Source: Saprospiraceae bacterium
Lineage (GTDB): Bacteria; Bacteroidota; Bacteroidia; Chitinophagales; Saprospiraceae
Reading direction: 5' to 3'
Assembly: GCA_020629615.1 (NCBI GenBank)
Contig: JAHDCZ010000014.1
Location: forward strand, 1 to 45,588
DNA length: 45,588 nucleotides
The notes under the pieces were generated by a model. It did no database searches. It was not told the DNA's origin and was given only the letters and a program-made list of their open reading frames with translations. Below, piece after piece: positions 1 through 8,602 of this stretch. The position numbers and the translations under genes were made by a program. Position 1 is the first letter of the stretch. The number at the start of each line of letters is the position of its first letter.

Positions 1-5
1 TATAC

Positions 6-599
6 ATGCGTATTAAATCTTTCCATATCTTTTTAGGAATATGCATTCTTGAAGCTGTCGTATATATAATTTGCCATTATATAGTACCAGATTCTATTTC
101 TAAGTGGCAATTGGCTTCGAGGTATTCTGCCCGCTTTTCAGTTGTATTGTTTTTTTTGATTCAAACAGATGTGTTTCTGAACGGAATACCACGTGCATTT
201 GAAAAATCATCTTTAAGAGAAAAGTTCATCGCCTTTGCGTTCAATCATTTTATTCACCTAGTATTTCTAATTACCAATAAAATAATCAATAAATGGGATA
301 TGAATATTTTAGGACGCATACCAGAAGTTCTTGCTTATGCATTAATTGGGATATTTCTAATAGTCTTTATATTCAGTCAACATCAATCTAAAATAAGCTG
401 GTATTTATTTCAGATTACGCTCTTTTTAACTTCTGCCATTATTGTTATTACCTTCGTTAAGAGAGTCTTTGGTGAAGCTCAACCATGGAGTGATGCTAAT
501 GCTTTTATTGTTTTACTTTTTCTAAGTATTATAGGGTTTATATTAAACCTTATTGGAACAATAAAATCGAATATAAAGTTACAAGAGGAAATAAATTAA
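6..599 (+). CDS. Hypothetical polytopic membrane protein
   Basis: I do not recognise this family. The 197-residue product is mostly hydrophobic, with about five or six likely membrane segments (roughly residues 5-25, 40-58, 80-93, 106-125, 131-152 and 165-186) and a short charged C-terminal tail ending KLQEEIN. It is therefore probably an inner-membrane protein; no catalytic motif is visible. The ATG at position 6 is plausible, but no in-frame stop lies upstream within the window, so the gene could begin further left. It converges on the giant minus-strand gene ending at 661, with a bidirectional terminator between them. Coding status is likely given the length and composition; function is unknown. 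Confidence 0.6.
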   Translation: MRIKSFHIFLGICILEAVVYIICHYIVPDSISKWQLASRYSARFSVVLFFLIQTDVFLNGIPRAFEKSSLREKFIAFAFNHFIHLVFLITNKIINKWDMNILGRIPEVLAYALIGIFLIVFIFSQHQSKISWYLFQITLFLTSAIIVITFVKRVFGEAQPWSDANAFIVLLFLSIIGFILNLIGTIKSNIKLQEEIN

Positions 600-627
600 A
601 AAAGGGAGAACTCAGTCTCCCCTTTTC
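598..627. terminator. Bidirectional intrinsic terminator between convergent genes
   Basis: A perfect 6-bp stem GGGAGA (604-609) / TCTCCC (616-621) with a 6-nt loop is flanked by an A-run (598-603) on the left and CTTTT (622-626) on the right. Read on the minus strand the hairpin is followed by TTTTTTAATTT, a strong U-tract for the 2576-aa gene. On the plus strand it serves the small membrane-protein gene. Confidence 0.8.
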
Positions 628-660
628 AATCAATTCTATTTTTAATTTTTTCTCAGCTTG

Positions 661-3600
661 CTATTCATTTAGAATAATCAGTTTAGAGTAAATCGATTCT
701 GAGTTTATGTTAATTTTCATTTGATAGACACCAGAGTCCAATTGTTTAACATCCAATTTTTCTGCATGCTTACCTGATTCTAGTATTCTATTCAGAGCAT
801 TCTTCAACACTAATTTTCCATTCGCATCCCAGATACTGATCTTAACTTCTGAAAGTTCTTTAAGATCCAATTCTATACTAAGTTCATCAATTGCTGGATT
901 AGGATAAACCTTTAACTTAGTTTGGAGTTCTTCATCGGAAACTCTAATACTTACTGTTTCACTATAATCATAGCCCCCATCAAAATCTATTTGTTTCAAC
1001 TTATAATAATAGACACCAGGCAGGGCTACATCATAATCCCGCAATTCGTAATTTGATATTTCGTTACTTGTTCCTTCTGAAACTACTTTCCCTATTAATC
1101 TATATTCTTCTTCTGTTTCATGCCGTCTGTAGATTTCATAATGACTAGAATTAAACTCTATCTGGGTTGACCATTCTAATTGATGGTAGTTGGAAATTCC
1201 TCTAACATCAAAACTTAACCATTCTACTGGTACTACTCCTAGTTTTAATCCGATGTCTACTGATTCTTCATTCTGTCCTCCTATTAGATTATACCATCTA
1301 GTAGTATTCAATCCATTTGTTCCATCCAAATCATTATCCTTTAAATCTCCTCCAACATTCTCATTCGCTATACCATAGCCAGATGGAATCGTTGCTTTGA
1401 TATAGTAATCTCCATACCTCATGTAGTCCAACTTATAAATTCCATTATCATCTGTTAGGGTTTCACGGATCTTTTCTCCATTAATGTCATAAGCCTCTAT
1501 TAATACATCCTTCACTCCTTCTTCACCAAAATCTTGTACACCATTATCATTCGCGTCAAGCCATACATAATCTCCTATACTCGCACTCTGATGTAATCCT
1601 ATCCCAATGAAACAGTTTTCCGAACCAGAAAAAACTACAAACTCATCCGTTGTGAAAAATCCGTTCACATCTGTTAAATCCGAATCCTTCGTTTGGTCAA
1701 CTCCTTCATTGGGATAAACATTTACTAAGCCCGTTTGATGTAAGTTTGCTCGTAAATAATAACTCCCAGGTTTTGGCTCAAAACTATAGTAGCCCTGTTC
1801 GGAACTATTATTTGGATTTATAGAAGATGAAGTCTCGTCCCAGAGAATCCAATTCCCACTTTCTTTTCTCCACAGTTCAACTTTTATACCATTTAATCCT
1901 AATTCTACATCGTCAAATTGGTCATTATTAATGGCATCATACCACACTTGGCCACAGAATTTTGGTGGAGAATAAAAACCTGCATCCCAATCCAAATCAT
2001 TCTCTCCCGAGTTCAAATAAGTCACTGTTGTTGTATTCACTCCATTAATCCCAAATGCTTCTGCATCATTATCATATTCTTCGTTGATACCTGAATTTGA
2101 TTCGGTCAACCTCATCCCTTCAATAGGAATAAATTGTAAATAATAATTATCCGGATATATCTTATCAAAAATGTAATTCCCTGTACTATTGGTTTGTGTT
2201 TGGGACACTAATTCTCCTTGTATATTAAAAAGCTTTATTTCTATACCTTCTAATCCGGGTTCACCCATTTCTTGCAAACCATCTCCGTCGATATCATGCC
2301 ATACTCTATCTCCAATCGATGCCAGGAGTTGTAAACCAGCATCTGTACTCCCAACAGATTCTAGAAGTGGTTTGACTTCTATACAAACTGATTTCCCTGA
2401 TCTATCCACATCGCTATTATCTATCTCTTCAACATTTCCAACTCTATTTGTAAAACCATAAATATCATTTGGACTCAACAATTCAAACACTACATAATAA
2501 TTCCCAGGGATTAAATCTTCAAAATGGTACTCCCCCTCTACGTCCGTTATAAGCTCGTCAATGTAATTGTCTTCGCAATCATATAGTTTTACGTTTACTC
2601 CCATTGCTTTCGATTCCATGTTGTTAGATCTACCATCTAAATCCGCATCGTGCCATACAAACCCTGACATAGAACCCAAACATAAATTATCGTCTAAGCT
2701 TATGGTCACTTCATCATAGCAGCCAGTATTTCGATTTACATATCTAAATATATAATCGCCACTCTCTGTCATCCCTTCTACTAATCCCTCCATCGGATCA
2801 ATGATAGAAGCATTTGCACCCGATGGCTGACTTACTGGATTCTGATCCCAATTGACCAGATATCCTGGTCCTGTTGAACCATTTGGTAAATCATAGGTAG
2901 TTTCTTCACTGCATTGAGAAACATCCTCACCAACATCCGGGTTCGCATGAATGGTAATCTTTATCTCGTCATAACATTCTGTATTTCGATTTACATATCT
3001 AAATACATAATCACCAATCTCTGTCATCCCTTCTACCAAGCCTTCCATCGGATCTACGATAGAAGCATTTGCACCGGAAGGTTGGCTTACTGGACTTTGA
3101 TCCCAATTTGCGAGATATCCTTGACCTGATGAACCATTTGGTAAATCATAAGTAGTTTCTTCACTGCATTGAGAAACATCCTCACCAACATCCGGGTTCG
3201 CATGAATGGTAATCTTTATCTCGTCATAACATTCTGTATTTCGATTTACATATCTAAATACATAATCACCAATCTCTGTCATCCCTTCTACCAAGCCTTC
3301 CATCGGATCTACGATAGAAGCATTTGCACCGGAAGGTTGGCTTACTGGACTTTGATCCCAATTTGCGAGATATCCTTGACCTGATGAACCATTTGGTAAA
3401 TCATAGGTAGTTTCTTCACTGCATTGAGAAACATCCTCACCAACATCCGGGTTCGCATGAATGGTAATCTTTATCTCGTCATAACATTCTGTATTTCGAT
3501 TTACATATCTAAATACATAATCACCAATCTCTGTCATCCCTTCTACCAAGCCTTCCATCGGATCTACGATAGAAGCATTTGCACCGGAAGGTTGGCTTAC

Positions 3601-6600
3601 TGGACTTTGATCCCAATTTGCGAGATATCCTTGACCTGATGAACCATTTGGTAAATCATAGGTAGTTTCTTCACTGCATTGAGAAACATCCTCACCAACA
3701 TCCGGGTTCGCATGAATGGTAATCTTTATCTCGTCATAACATTCTGTATTTCGATTTACATATCTAAATACATAATCACCAATCTCTGTCATCCCTTCTA
3801 CCAAGCCTTCCATCGGATCTACGATAGAAGCATTTGCACCGGAAGGTTGGCTTACTGGACTTTGATCCCAATTTGCGAGATATCCTTGACCTGATGAACC
3901 ATTTGGTAAATCATAAGTAGTTTCTTCACTGCATTGAGATACATCTTCACCAACATTTGGGTTTGGATGAATTGTAATAGTTACATCATTTTCACATCCA
4001 TTGAAGGTATTATACTTTCTAAAAACATAATCTCCAATTTCCGTCATGCCGATCACTAAGCCCTTTTCCGTGTCTGTAATTTCTGCGTTGGCACCCGCAG
4101 GTTGACTAACTGGGGTTTCATTCCACAATTCTTGGTACGTAACTCCATTGAAGCCATCTTCTAAATCATAAGTACTCGTTCCAAAACACAATTCGTCATC
4201 TTCTCCAGTATTTAGTGGATCTGCTTTTATAAGTATAAAATCTTCCACACATCCATTTAATGTATTCCGCTTTCTAAATAAATATTTACCGTTTTCGGTT
4301 AATCCTACGACTGTTCCTAATTCTACATCTGTCACCTGAGCATTTGCTCCATTCGGTTGACTTACGGGTTCCGTATACCATAATTCCTGCCATGTCACCC
4401 CATTGAATCCATTTGGCAAATCGTACGTCGTACTAAACTCTTCGCATAGAGATTCTCGTTTTTCTTGAGACGGAAAACCACTGATTTCCAAACTACTTGT
4501 TGTCTCCGTTTTACAATTGTTTCCTTCCTTTTGAACTTCTAGTTTAACTGTGTATGTGCCATCTTGCAAATTCGTAATGTCTGGCTCGGCTCCTTCATAA
4601 CTATAACTATTTCCTCCTCCTGAAATCGTCCAATTGTATGTAGAATTCAATGGTTTATACTTTATTACCAATTTGGGATTATTGGGTGCATCCAAATATC
4701 GACTATACGCAACCTCTAAACGATCTGTCAGACTTTCTATTCCTATATTGATATTATTTTCATATTCCCATCCTGGACGGTCAACTATATCTTGTATAAT
4801 ATCCGTTACATCCAATTTCAATTGATCACCATTGGTCCAAGATTTGAAAATGTTCTTTATTGATGTATAGGGATTATTATGATACCATCCCTCTCCATAA
4901 TTAAAATAAAAATTTGAATCGTCTGTATCTACATTGTTTACACGTATTATAGTTTGTGTCCCTCCTAGTGTATTCATTGCGGTCATCTCTATATAGGCCT
5001 CTGCTATCTCTAAGCCTTGTTCCAACTGTAACTCCGAAAATGTCAAACTCATTATTGTATCTCCATCACTTATTGCTCTATCACTACTTTGATAATCTGA
5101 TATCCTAAATCCTGCATGTTGAAAACCCGTGTACACGTTCGAGTAATGTAACTTCATCGCTCCTGTCAATCCTAACGCTCGATTATTTACAGTCACTGTA
5201 TCTGTCCCTAATAAACCAACTGTCCTCCCTTCGTCGCAATCAAGCAACTTCTCTATACTCCCTTCCGTTCGCTGAATTACTGGTATCTTTACATAATAAT
5301 CTGACTCTCCTGTAAACCCTGTTACTCCTGAACAGTCGGACAGCATACTACATCGCATTACATAGATATTCTGATCTATCTCTGTGCTTGGATCAAACTC
5401 CATATCTACTCCTAAGCCATAGCTACTCGTCTCGTCATATATGCTATTAAAGAAAAACGATCGCCTCCCAAATAGTCCATAAAAACCCGTCGTATCAGCA
5501 ACATACATCCATCGATAATTTAATGTGCCTACACTCGTACTTCCTCCTATTTGAGTATATCCATGGCTTGGTGCACCAGTACTATAAACAGTAGGAGGAG
5601 AATAAGGTGCACAATTATCATTAACTGGCAAAGTACACGCACCTTGAAACCCTTGGGTTCCACATCCAAAGTTTCCAGCGTCATATACATTATCCCACCG
5701 AATGAACGGAGCATCTTCAATATAGTGAACCCCGTGAATACATTGATTATTTAAATCGAAGATTTGAATTCCACGAATATGCGTTGCAGAGGAAATATTT
5801 AATACAATTGGTTCTCCATTAGTAGTTGTAGTAAAAGTCTGATGGGTCCAAGAGTAACTAGGAACATCACTGGTAGCATTGCCATATTCATACCATACTC
5901 GATACGTTCCCGAAGGTAAGTCATGGTTTACTCGGACTTTTGCCGAATTGTCAATTGTTCCGTTGTCTTGTTTATCACTACAAGTAAAATAATTCTTATC
6001 AACTGTCACGTCAGTTATGCGAGTAGTAGATCCTTCACAATTCTTTGTCACCAGTATTCCTTCTACATATCCTGTAAAATCAGTTTCTCCCGAAAGCTTT
6101 ACTACTAGTTCGCCTTCCGTAGGTTTTACATGATAGGTGCTCAAATAACTACCTGATCTCAACTCTAACTCTTTCGAAACATAACTAGTACCGCTCAATG
6201 ACTCTATATCGATATTAAGCTTCTTCCCATTGCGCTCTAATCCTGTTATCGCTATTTTTATCTCATTCAACTCATTCGCATTAACTGGAAAATTTACCGT
6301 ATAACTAGAGCCATCCAAACAAGAATTTATATCAGTATACAAGGTCTCTTGATTTGTACCACAACTACTAAAATCATAATCATACTTAATACTTATATGA
6401 TGAACCTTCCCAGCTATATCACTTCCCACAAAAAAAGACCTAAAGCCATTCCAATTCCCTTCTACTGTCCCCTTATATACTGTATGCGTTATTCCATTAC
6501 AAGTCTCCGTCGTCCTCGTTAGTACACCTATGCTCTTCTCCATTCCATCCATAGGATCCGTACCATGTATCTCTAAAGACCCTGCTCCATGGTCTCCTCG

Positions 6601-8391
6601 AACACGACTCTCTACATAAATCTTCTCGCCTGTGGCAACTCCAAAGCGTCGATATATACGAGGCATCTTATCTTGATCTACTACGCCTATACTCTTCTTT
6701 AATTGATAGTCTGTAGAAATAGTACATGTTTGTTCATCAATTAGTGGTTCGAAATAATATATTTTCCCATCAGGTACTGCAGAAAAAACTATCTTGTTTT
6801 GTTCTTCCCAATAATGTACGCTCAAAATATCCTCTCCTGTAAATTGACCTACAACCTCAAATTCATAGAGTAGTCCAGGATATTTGTTTTTAATAATTTG
6901 TTTATTCGAGTTGATTATATATAAATATTCATCATCCACGTTAGCCATTAGTTTTCGTCCATGTCCCCACCCCGATAGTGTTAAAAAAGATTGTTCCAAA
7001 TCTAATGTGCGAAAGTTATGATTCGAATCCATTATAACTAATTGTCCATCTATTTCATTTGCTCCTAAAAAAACCAGTTCATTATTAAATTTAATAGGTT
7101 TTGAATTGCTATAAATATCATAAGATGATGTCAACTGCTTAGCAACAAAAGGTGTATTACCAACGCTTTCAGATCTGTCTATATAATAAATTGGGTCATG
7201 TAAGGTTGTAAAGTAAATTTTATCATTGAAAATGGTCATACTTAGTGTTCGATCTCCACTAACATGTCCAGCAATCTCCCAAGTGTTACCATTATCAAAA
7301 GATCTAAATACAGAGGTGTTCCAATGAAACTGTGTACTTAATGCGAGCAATACGGAATATTGATCATCATATAAATATTGAAAATGATGTATTCCATTTG
7401 GCATATATGCATCATAAGTCCATAATTCAACAGTAATGTCACTTAAATCCACCGATAAATCACTGGACAACTCACCCTGTATTTTTTGTCCATCAGAATT
7501 TGCTGTAAAATAACTTGAGGCATCTGGGGCAACATTTTGAATTGAAACAATTCTGTCAAATTGAGAATTAGTAAAGCCATCAAAATTTACACGAGCGACA
7601 TCATTAAGATATTGATTTGGTGCTCCTGCGCCTGCTATATTGGTAAATATAATTTCTTCTCCGTTATCTAACGTTTCTGTTTCCCACCCATTTGGTAAAG
7701 TTACATCATTTGGATCTACATAAATTTTCACTATGTATCCATTCGGGATAAAATTATTCCCTAAATCGTTAATAAAGGCATAATCTCCATTTGATCCTGT
7801 TTTCGTTCGAGCAATTAATTTCCCTTCTGGTGAAGCATACCTCTTAATTGTAAGACCATTTGTTTCAGAATATTGATTAATATTATTTGCATCCCATCCA
7901 AAACCCAAATAATTTTGTCCATTAAATTTAGCTCCACTTGGATCTGGACTATCTATATGCAATACCCCATCATTCCATAACATGTCTGAAAATCCTGGAT
8001 CTCCGACTAACTCACCCAAAGAAGTAACAGAATTATTATCAATAGAATATCTTGCTAGATTACTCACGTGTTGAGAAGCTAAAGGAATTGTAGCTGAATA
8101 CCCAAGATATAAATCATTACCATTAGACTCTATAGCCCAGGCACCAAATAAATCTTTTGCACCTTGTACCCAATTGTCATAAAGGCAGCAATCGGGATCT
8201 AATATACAATCACATTTATCAGTAACTGGAGAATTCTTGCCTACCCAATCGCCAACATGACCATATAGTTGCCCATCTGAATCGGTTCCATATGCTGACA
8301 TCGGAATCAACTCATTGATAGTTACCGTTTGGGCACTTAATGAAAGCGATAAAAAAAAATATAAAAGAAGAATAGTAGAAATATTTTTCAT
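661..8391 (-). CDS. Giant secreted T9SS adhesin-like protein (propeller, DNRLRE-like, Ig-like repeats, SdrD_B)
   Basis: The 2576-aa product starts with a clear signal peptide (hydrophobic LLLYFFLSLSLSAQ). Residues about 30-620 resemble a BNR/beta-propeller region (repeated hydrophobic blades, a FRSFDNGNTWE Asp-box-like motif). A Cys-containing beta region follows. Residues about 1070-1247 resemble a DNRLRE/CBM-like domain (DVTDIIQDIVD, LVIKYKP). About 1313-1900 hold seven Ig-like repeats of about 85 aa, four nearly identical. About 1907-2385 hold four SdrD_B-like Ca-binding folds (DxDxDG). An Fn3-like segment starting VPVEWLSF follows, and from about 2495 a T9SS type-A sorting domain (VYPNPAIDELS...ISIWDANGKLV). 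By family knowledge such proteins are exported by T9SS and anchored or released at the cell surface; adhesion is an inference. Its C-terminus is paralogous to those of the other two giants in the window. It lies downstream of the 4401-aa gene but behind a terminator, so it is probably transcribed separately. Confidence 0.9.
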   Translation of the reverse strand: MKNISTILLLYFFLSLSLSAQTVTINELIPMSAYGTDSDGQLYGHVGDWVGKNSPVTDKCDCILDPDCCLYDNWVQGAKDLFGAWAIESNGNDLYLGYSATIPLASQHVSNLARYSIDNNSVTSLGELVGDPGFSDMLWNDGVLHIDSPDPSGAKFNGQNYLGFGWDANNINQYSETNGLTIKRYASPEGKLIARTKTGSNGDYAFINDLGNNFIPNGYIVKIYVDPNDVTLPNGWETETLDNGEEIIFTNIAGAGAPNQYLNDVARVNFDGFTNSQFDRIVSIQNVAPDASSYFTANSDGQKIQGELSSDLSVDLSDITVELWTYDAYMPNGIHHFQYLYDDQYSVLLALSTQFHWNTSVFRSFDNGNTWEIAGHVSGDRTLSMTIFNDKIYFTTLHDPIYYIDRSESVGNTPFVAKQLTSSYDIYSNSKPIKFNNELVFLGANEIDGQLVIMDSNHNFRTLDLEQSFLTLSGWGHGRKLMANVDDEYLYIINSNKQIIKNKYPGLLYEFEVVGQFTGEDILSVHYWEEQNKIVFSAVPDGKIYYFEPLIDEQTCTISTDYQLKKSIGVVDQDKMPRIYRRFGVATGEKIYVESRVRGDHGAGSLEIHGTDPMDGMEKSIGVLTRTTETCNGITHTVYKGTVEGNWNGFRSFFVGSDIAGKVHHISIKYDYDFSSCGTNQETLYTDINSCLDGSSYTVNFPVNANELNEIKIAITGLERNGKKLNIDIESLSGTSYVSKELELRSGSYLSTYHVKPTEGELVVKLSGETDFTGYVEGILVTKNCEGSTTRITDVTVDKNYFTCSDKQDNGTIDNSAKVRVNHDLPSGTYRVWYEYGNATSDVPSYSWTHQTFTTTTNGEPIVLNISSATHIRGIQIFDLNNQCIHGVHYIEDAPFIRWDNVYDAGNFGCGTQGFQGACTLPVNDNCAPYSPPTVYSTGAPSHGYTQIGGSTSVGTLNYRWMYVADTTGFYGLFGRRSFFFNSIYDETSSYGLGVDMEFDPSTEIDQNIYVMRCSMLSDCSGVTGFTGESDYYVKIPVIQRTEGSIEKLLDCDEGRTVGLLGTDTVTVNNRALGLTGAMKLHYSNVYTGFQHAGFRISDYQSSDRAISDGDTIMSLTFSELQLEQGLEIAEAYIEMTAMNTLGGTQTIIRVNNVDTDDSNFYFNYGEGWYHNNPYTSIKNIFKSWTNGDQLKLDVTDIIQDIVDRPGWEYENNINIGIESLTDRLEVAYSRYLDAPNNPKLVIKYKPLNSTYNWTISGGGNSYSYEGAEPDITNLQDGTYTVKLEVQKEGNNCKTETTSSLEISGFPSQEKRESLCEEFSTTYDLPNGFNGVTWQELWYTEPVSQPNGANAQVTDVELGTVVGLTENGKYLFRKRNTLNGCVEDFILIKADPLNTGEDDELCFGTSTYDLEDGFNGVTYQELWNETPVSQPAGANAEITDTEKGLVIGMTEIGDYVFRKYNTFNGCENDVTITIHPNPNVGEDVSQCSEETTYDLPNGSSGQGYLANWDQSPVSQPSGANASIVDPMEGLVEGMTEIGDYVFRYVNRNTECYDEIKITIHANPDVGEDVSQCSEETTYDLPNGSSGQGYLANWDQSPVSQPSGANASIVDPMEGLVEGMTEIGDYVFRYVNRNTECYDEIKITIHANPDVGEDVSQCSEETTYDLPNGSSGQGYLANWDQSPVSQPSGANASIVDPMEGLVEGMTEIGDYVFRYVNRNTECYDEIKITIHANPDVGEDVSQCSEETTYDLPNGSSGQGYLANWDQSPVSQPSGANASIVDPMEGLVEGMTEIGDYVFRYVNRNTECYDEIKITIHANPDVGEDVSQCSEETTYDLPNGSTGPGYLVNWDQNPVSQPSGANASIIDPMEGLVEGMTESGDYIFRYVNRNTGCYDEVTISLDDNLCLGSMSGFVWHDADLDGRSNNMESKAMGVNVKLYDCEDNYIDELITDVEGEYHFEDLIPGNYYVVFELLSPNDIYGFTNRVGNVEEIDNSDVDRSGKSVCIEVKPLLESVGSTDAGLQLLASIGDRVWHDIDGDGLQEMGEPGLEGIEIKLFNIQGELVSQTQTNSTGNYIFDKIYPDNYYLQFIPIEGMRLTESNSGINEEYDNDAEAFGINGVNTTTVTYLNSGENDLDWDAGFYSPPKFCGQVWYDAINNDQFDDVELGLNGIKVELWRKESGNWILWDETSSSINPNNSSEQGYYSFEPKPGSYYLRANLHQTGLVNVYPNEGVDQTKDSDLTDVNGFFTTDEFVVFSGSENCFIGIGLHQSASIGDYVWLDANDNGVQDFGEEGVKDVLIEAYDINGEKIRETLTDDNGIYKLDYMRYGDYYIKATIPSGYGIANENVGGDLKDNDLDGTNGLNTTRWYNLIGGQNEESVDIGLKLGVVPVEWLSFDVRGISNYHQLEWSTQIEFNSSHYEIYRRHETEEEYRLIGKVVSEGTSNEISNYELRDYDVALPGVYYYKLKQIDFDGGYDYSETVSIRVSDEELQTKLKVYPNPAIDELSIELDLKELSEVKISIWDANGKLVLKNALNRILESGKHAEKLDVKQLDSGVYQMKININSESIYSKLIILNE
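2887..3906 (-). repeat. Four near-identical 255-bp tandem repeats (85 aa each)
   Basis: Four head-to-tail copies of 255 bp encode an Ig-like unit that includes CSEETTYDLPNGSSGQGY and EGLVEGMTEIGDYVFRYVN. By eye the copies differ at a single synonymous site (cataag/catagg in the TTY codons). A fifth, clearly diverged copy lies at about 2660-2886 and two older relatives at about 3907-4450. The repeat length is a multiple of three, so copy-number change would keep the frame. The sharp contrast between perfect inner copies and diverged outer ones indicates recent expansion or gene conversion. Confidence 0.95.
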
Positions 8392-8497
8392 TAAAATCGG
8401 TTTTATTTGTTTTGAGAAGAACCTATTCCTTGGCCTTCACCCCTATGTTTTTATAGTGGCAAATCGCACAACGTACATCTTTATGTATTGTTCTTAC

Positions 8498-8544
8498 AAA
8501 AAATGATTGTAATAGCCTTTTATAATTATAAAAAGCTATTACAA
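8498..8544 (-). terminator. Long palindromic terminator after the 4401-aa gene
   Basis: A 38-bp near-perfect palindrome at 8507-8544 has outer arms TTGTAATAGC / GCTATTACAA and a self-complementary core TTTTATAATTATAAAA, with a single C/A mismatch between arms and core. On the minus strand it is followed by TCATTTTTTG, so it reads as an intrinsic terminator about 60 nt beyond the stop codon of the giant gene ending at 8603. It is AT-rich, so it might also act as a protein-binding site upstream of the gene starting at 8391. Confidence 0.7.
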
Positions 8545-8602
8545 CTTTCGGTTTTTATGCAAGGAGTTAATACTACATTATGATTTTAATTTAGGATGGC
8601 CT

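Noticed and set aside
2914-3894. Four identical 71-aa plus-strand frames (period 255)
   Set aside because: They are antisense products of the 255-bp repeats in the 2576-aa gene, with no independent support.
2887-3906. CRISPR-like direct repeats
   Set aside because: The repeats are contiguous 255-bp coding units with no unique spacers and no cas genes nearby. The same applies to the 234-bp array at 40250-45588.
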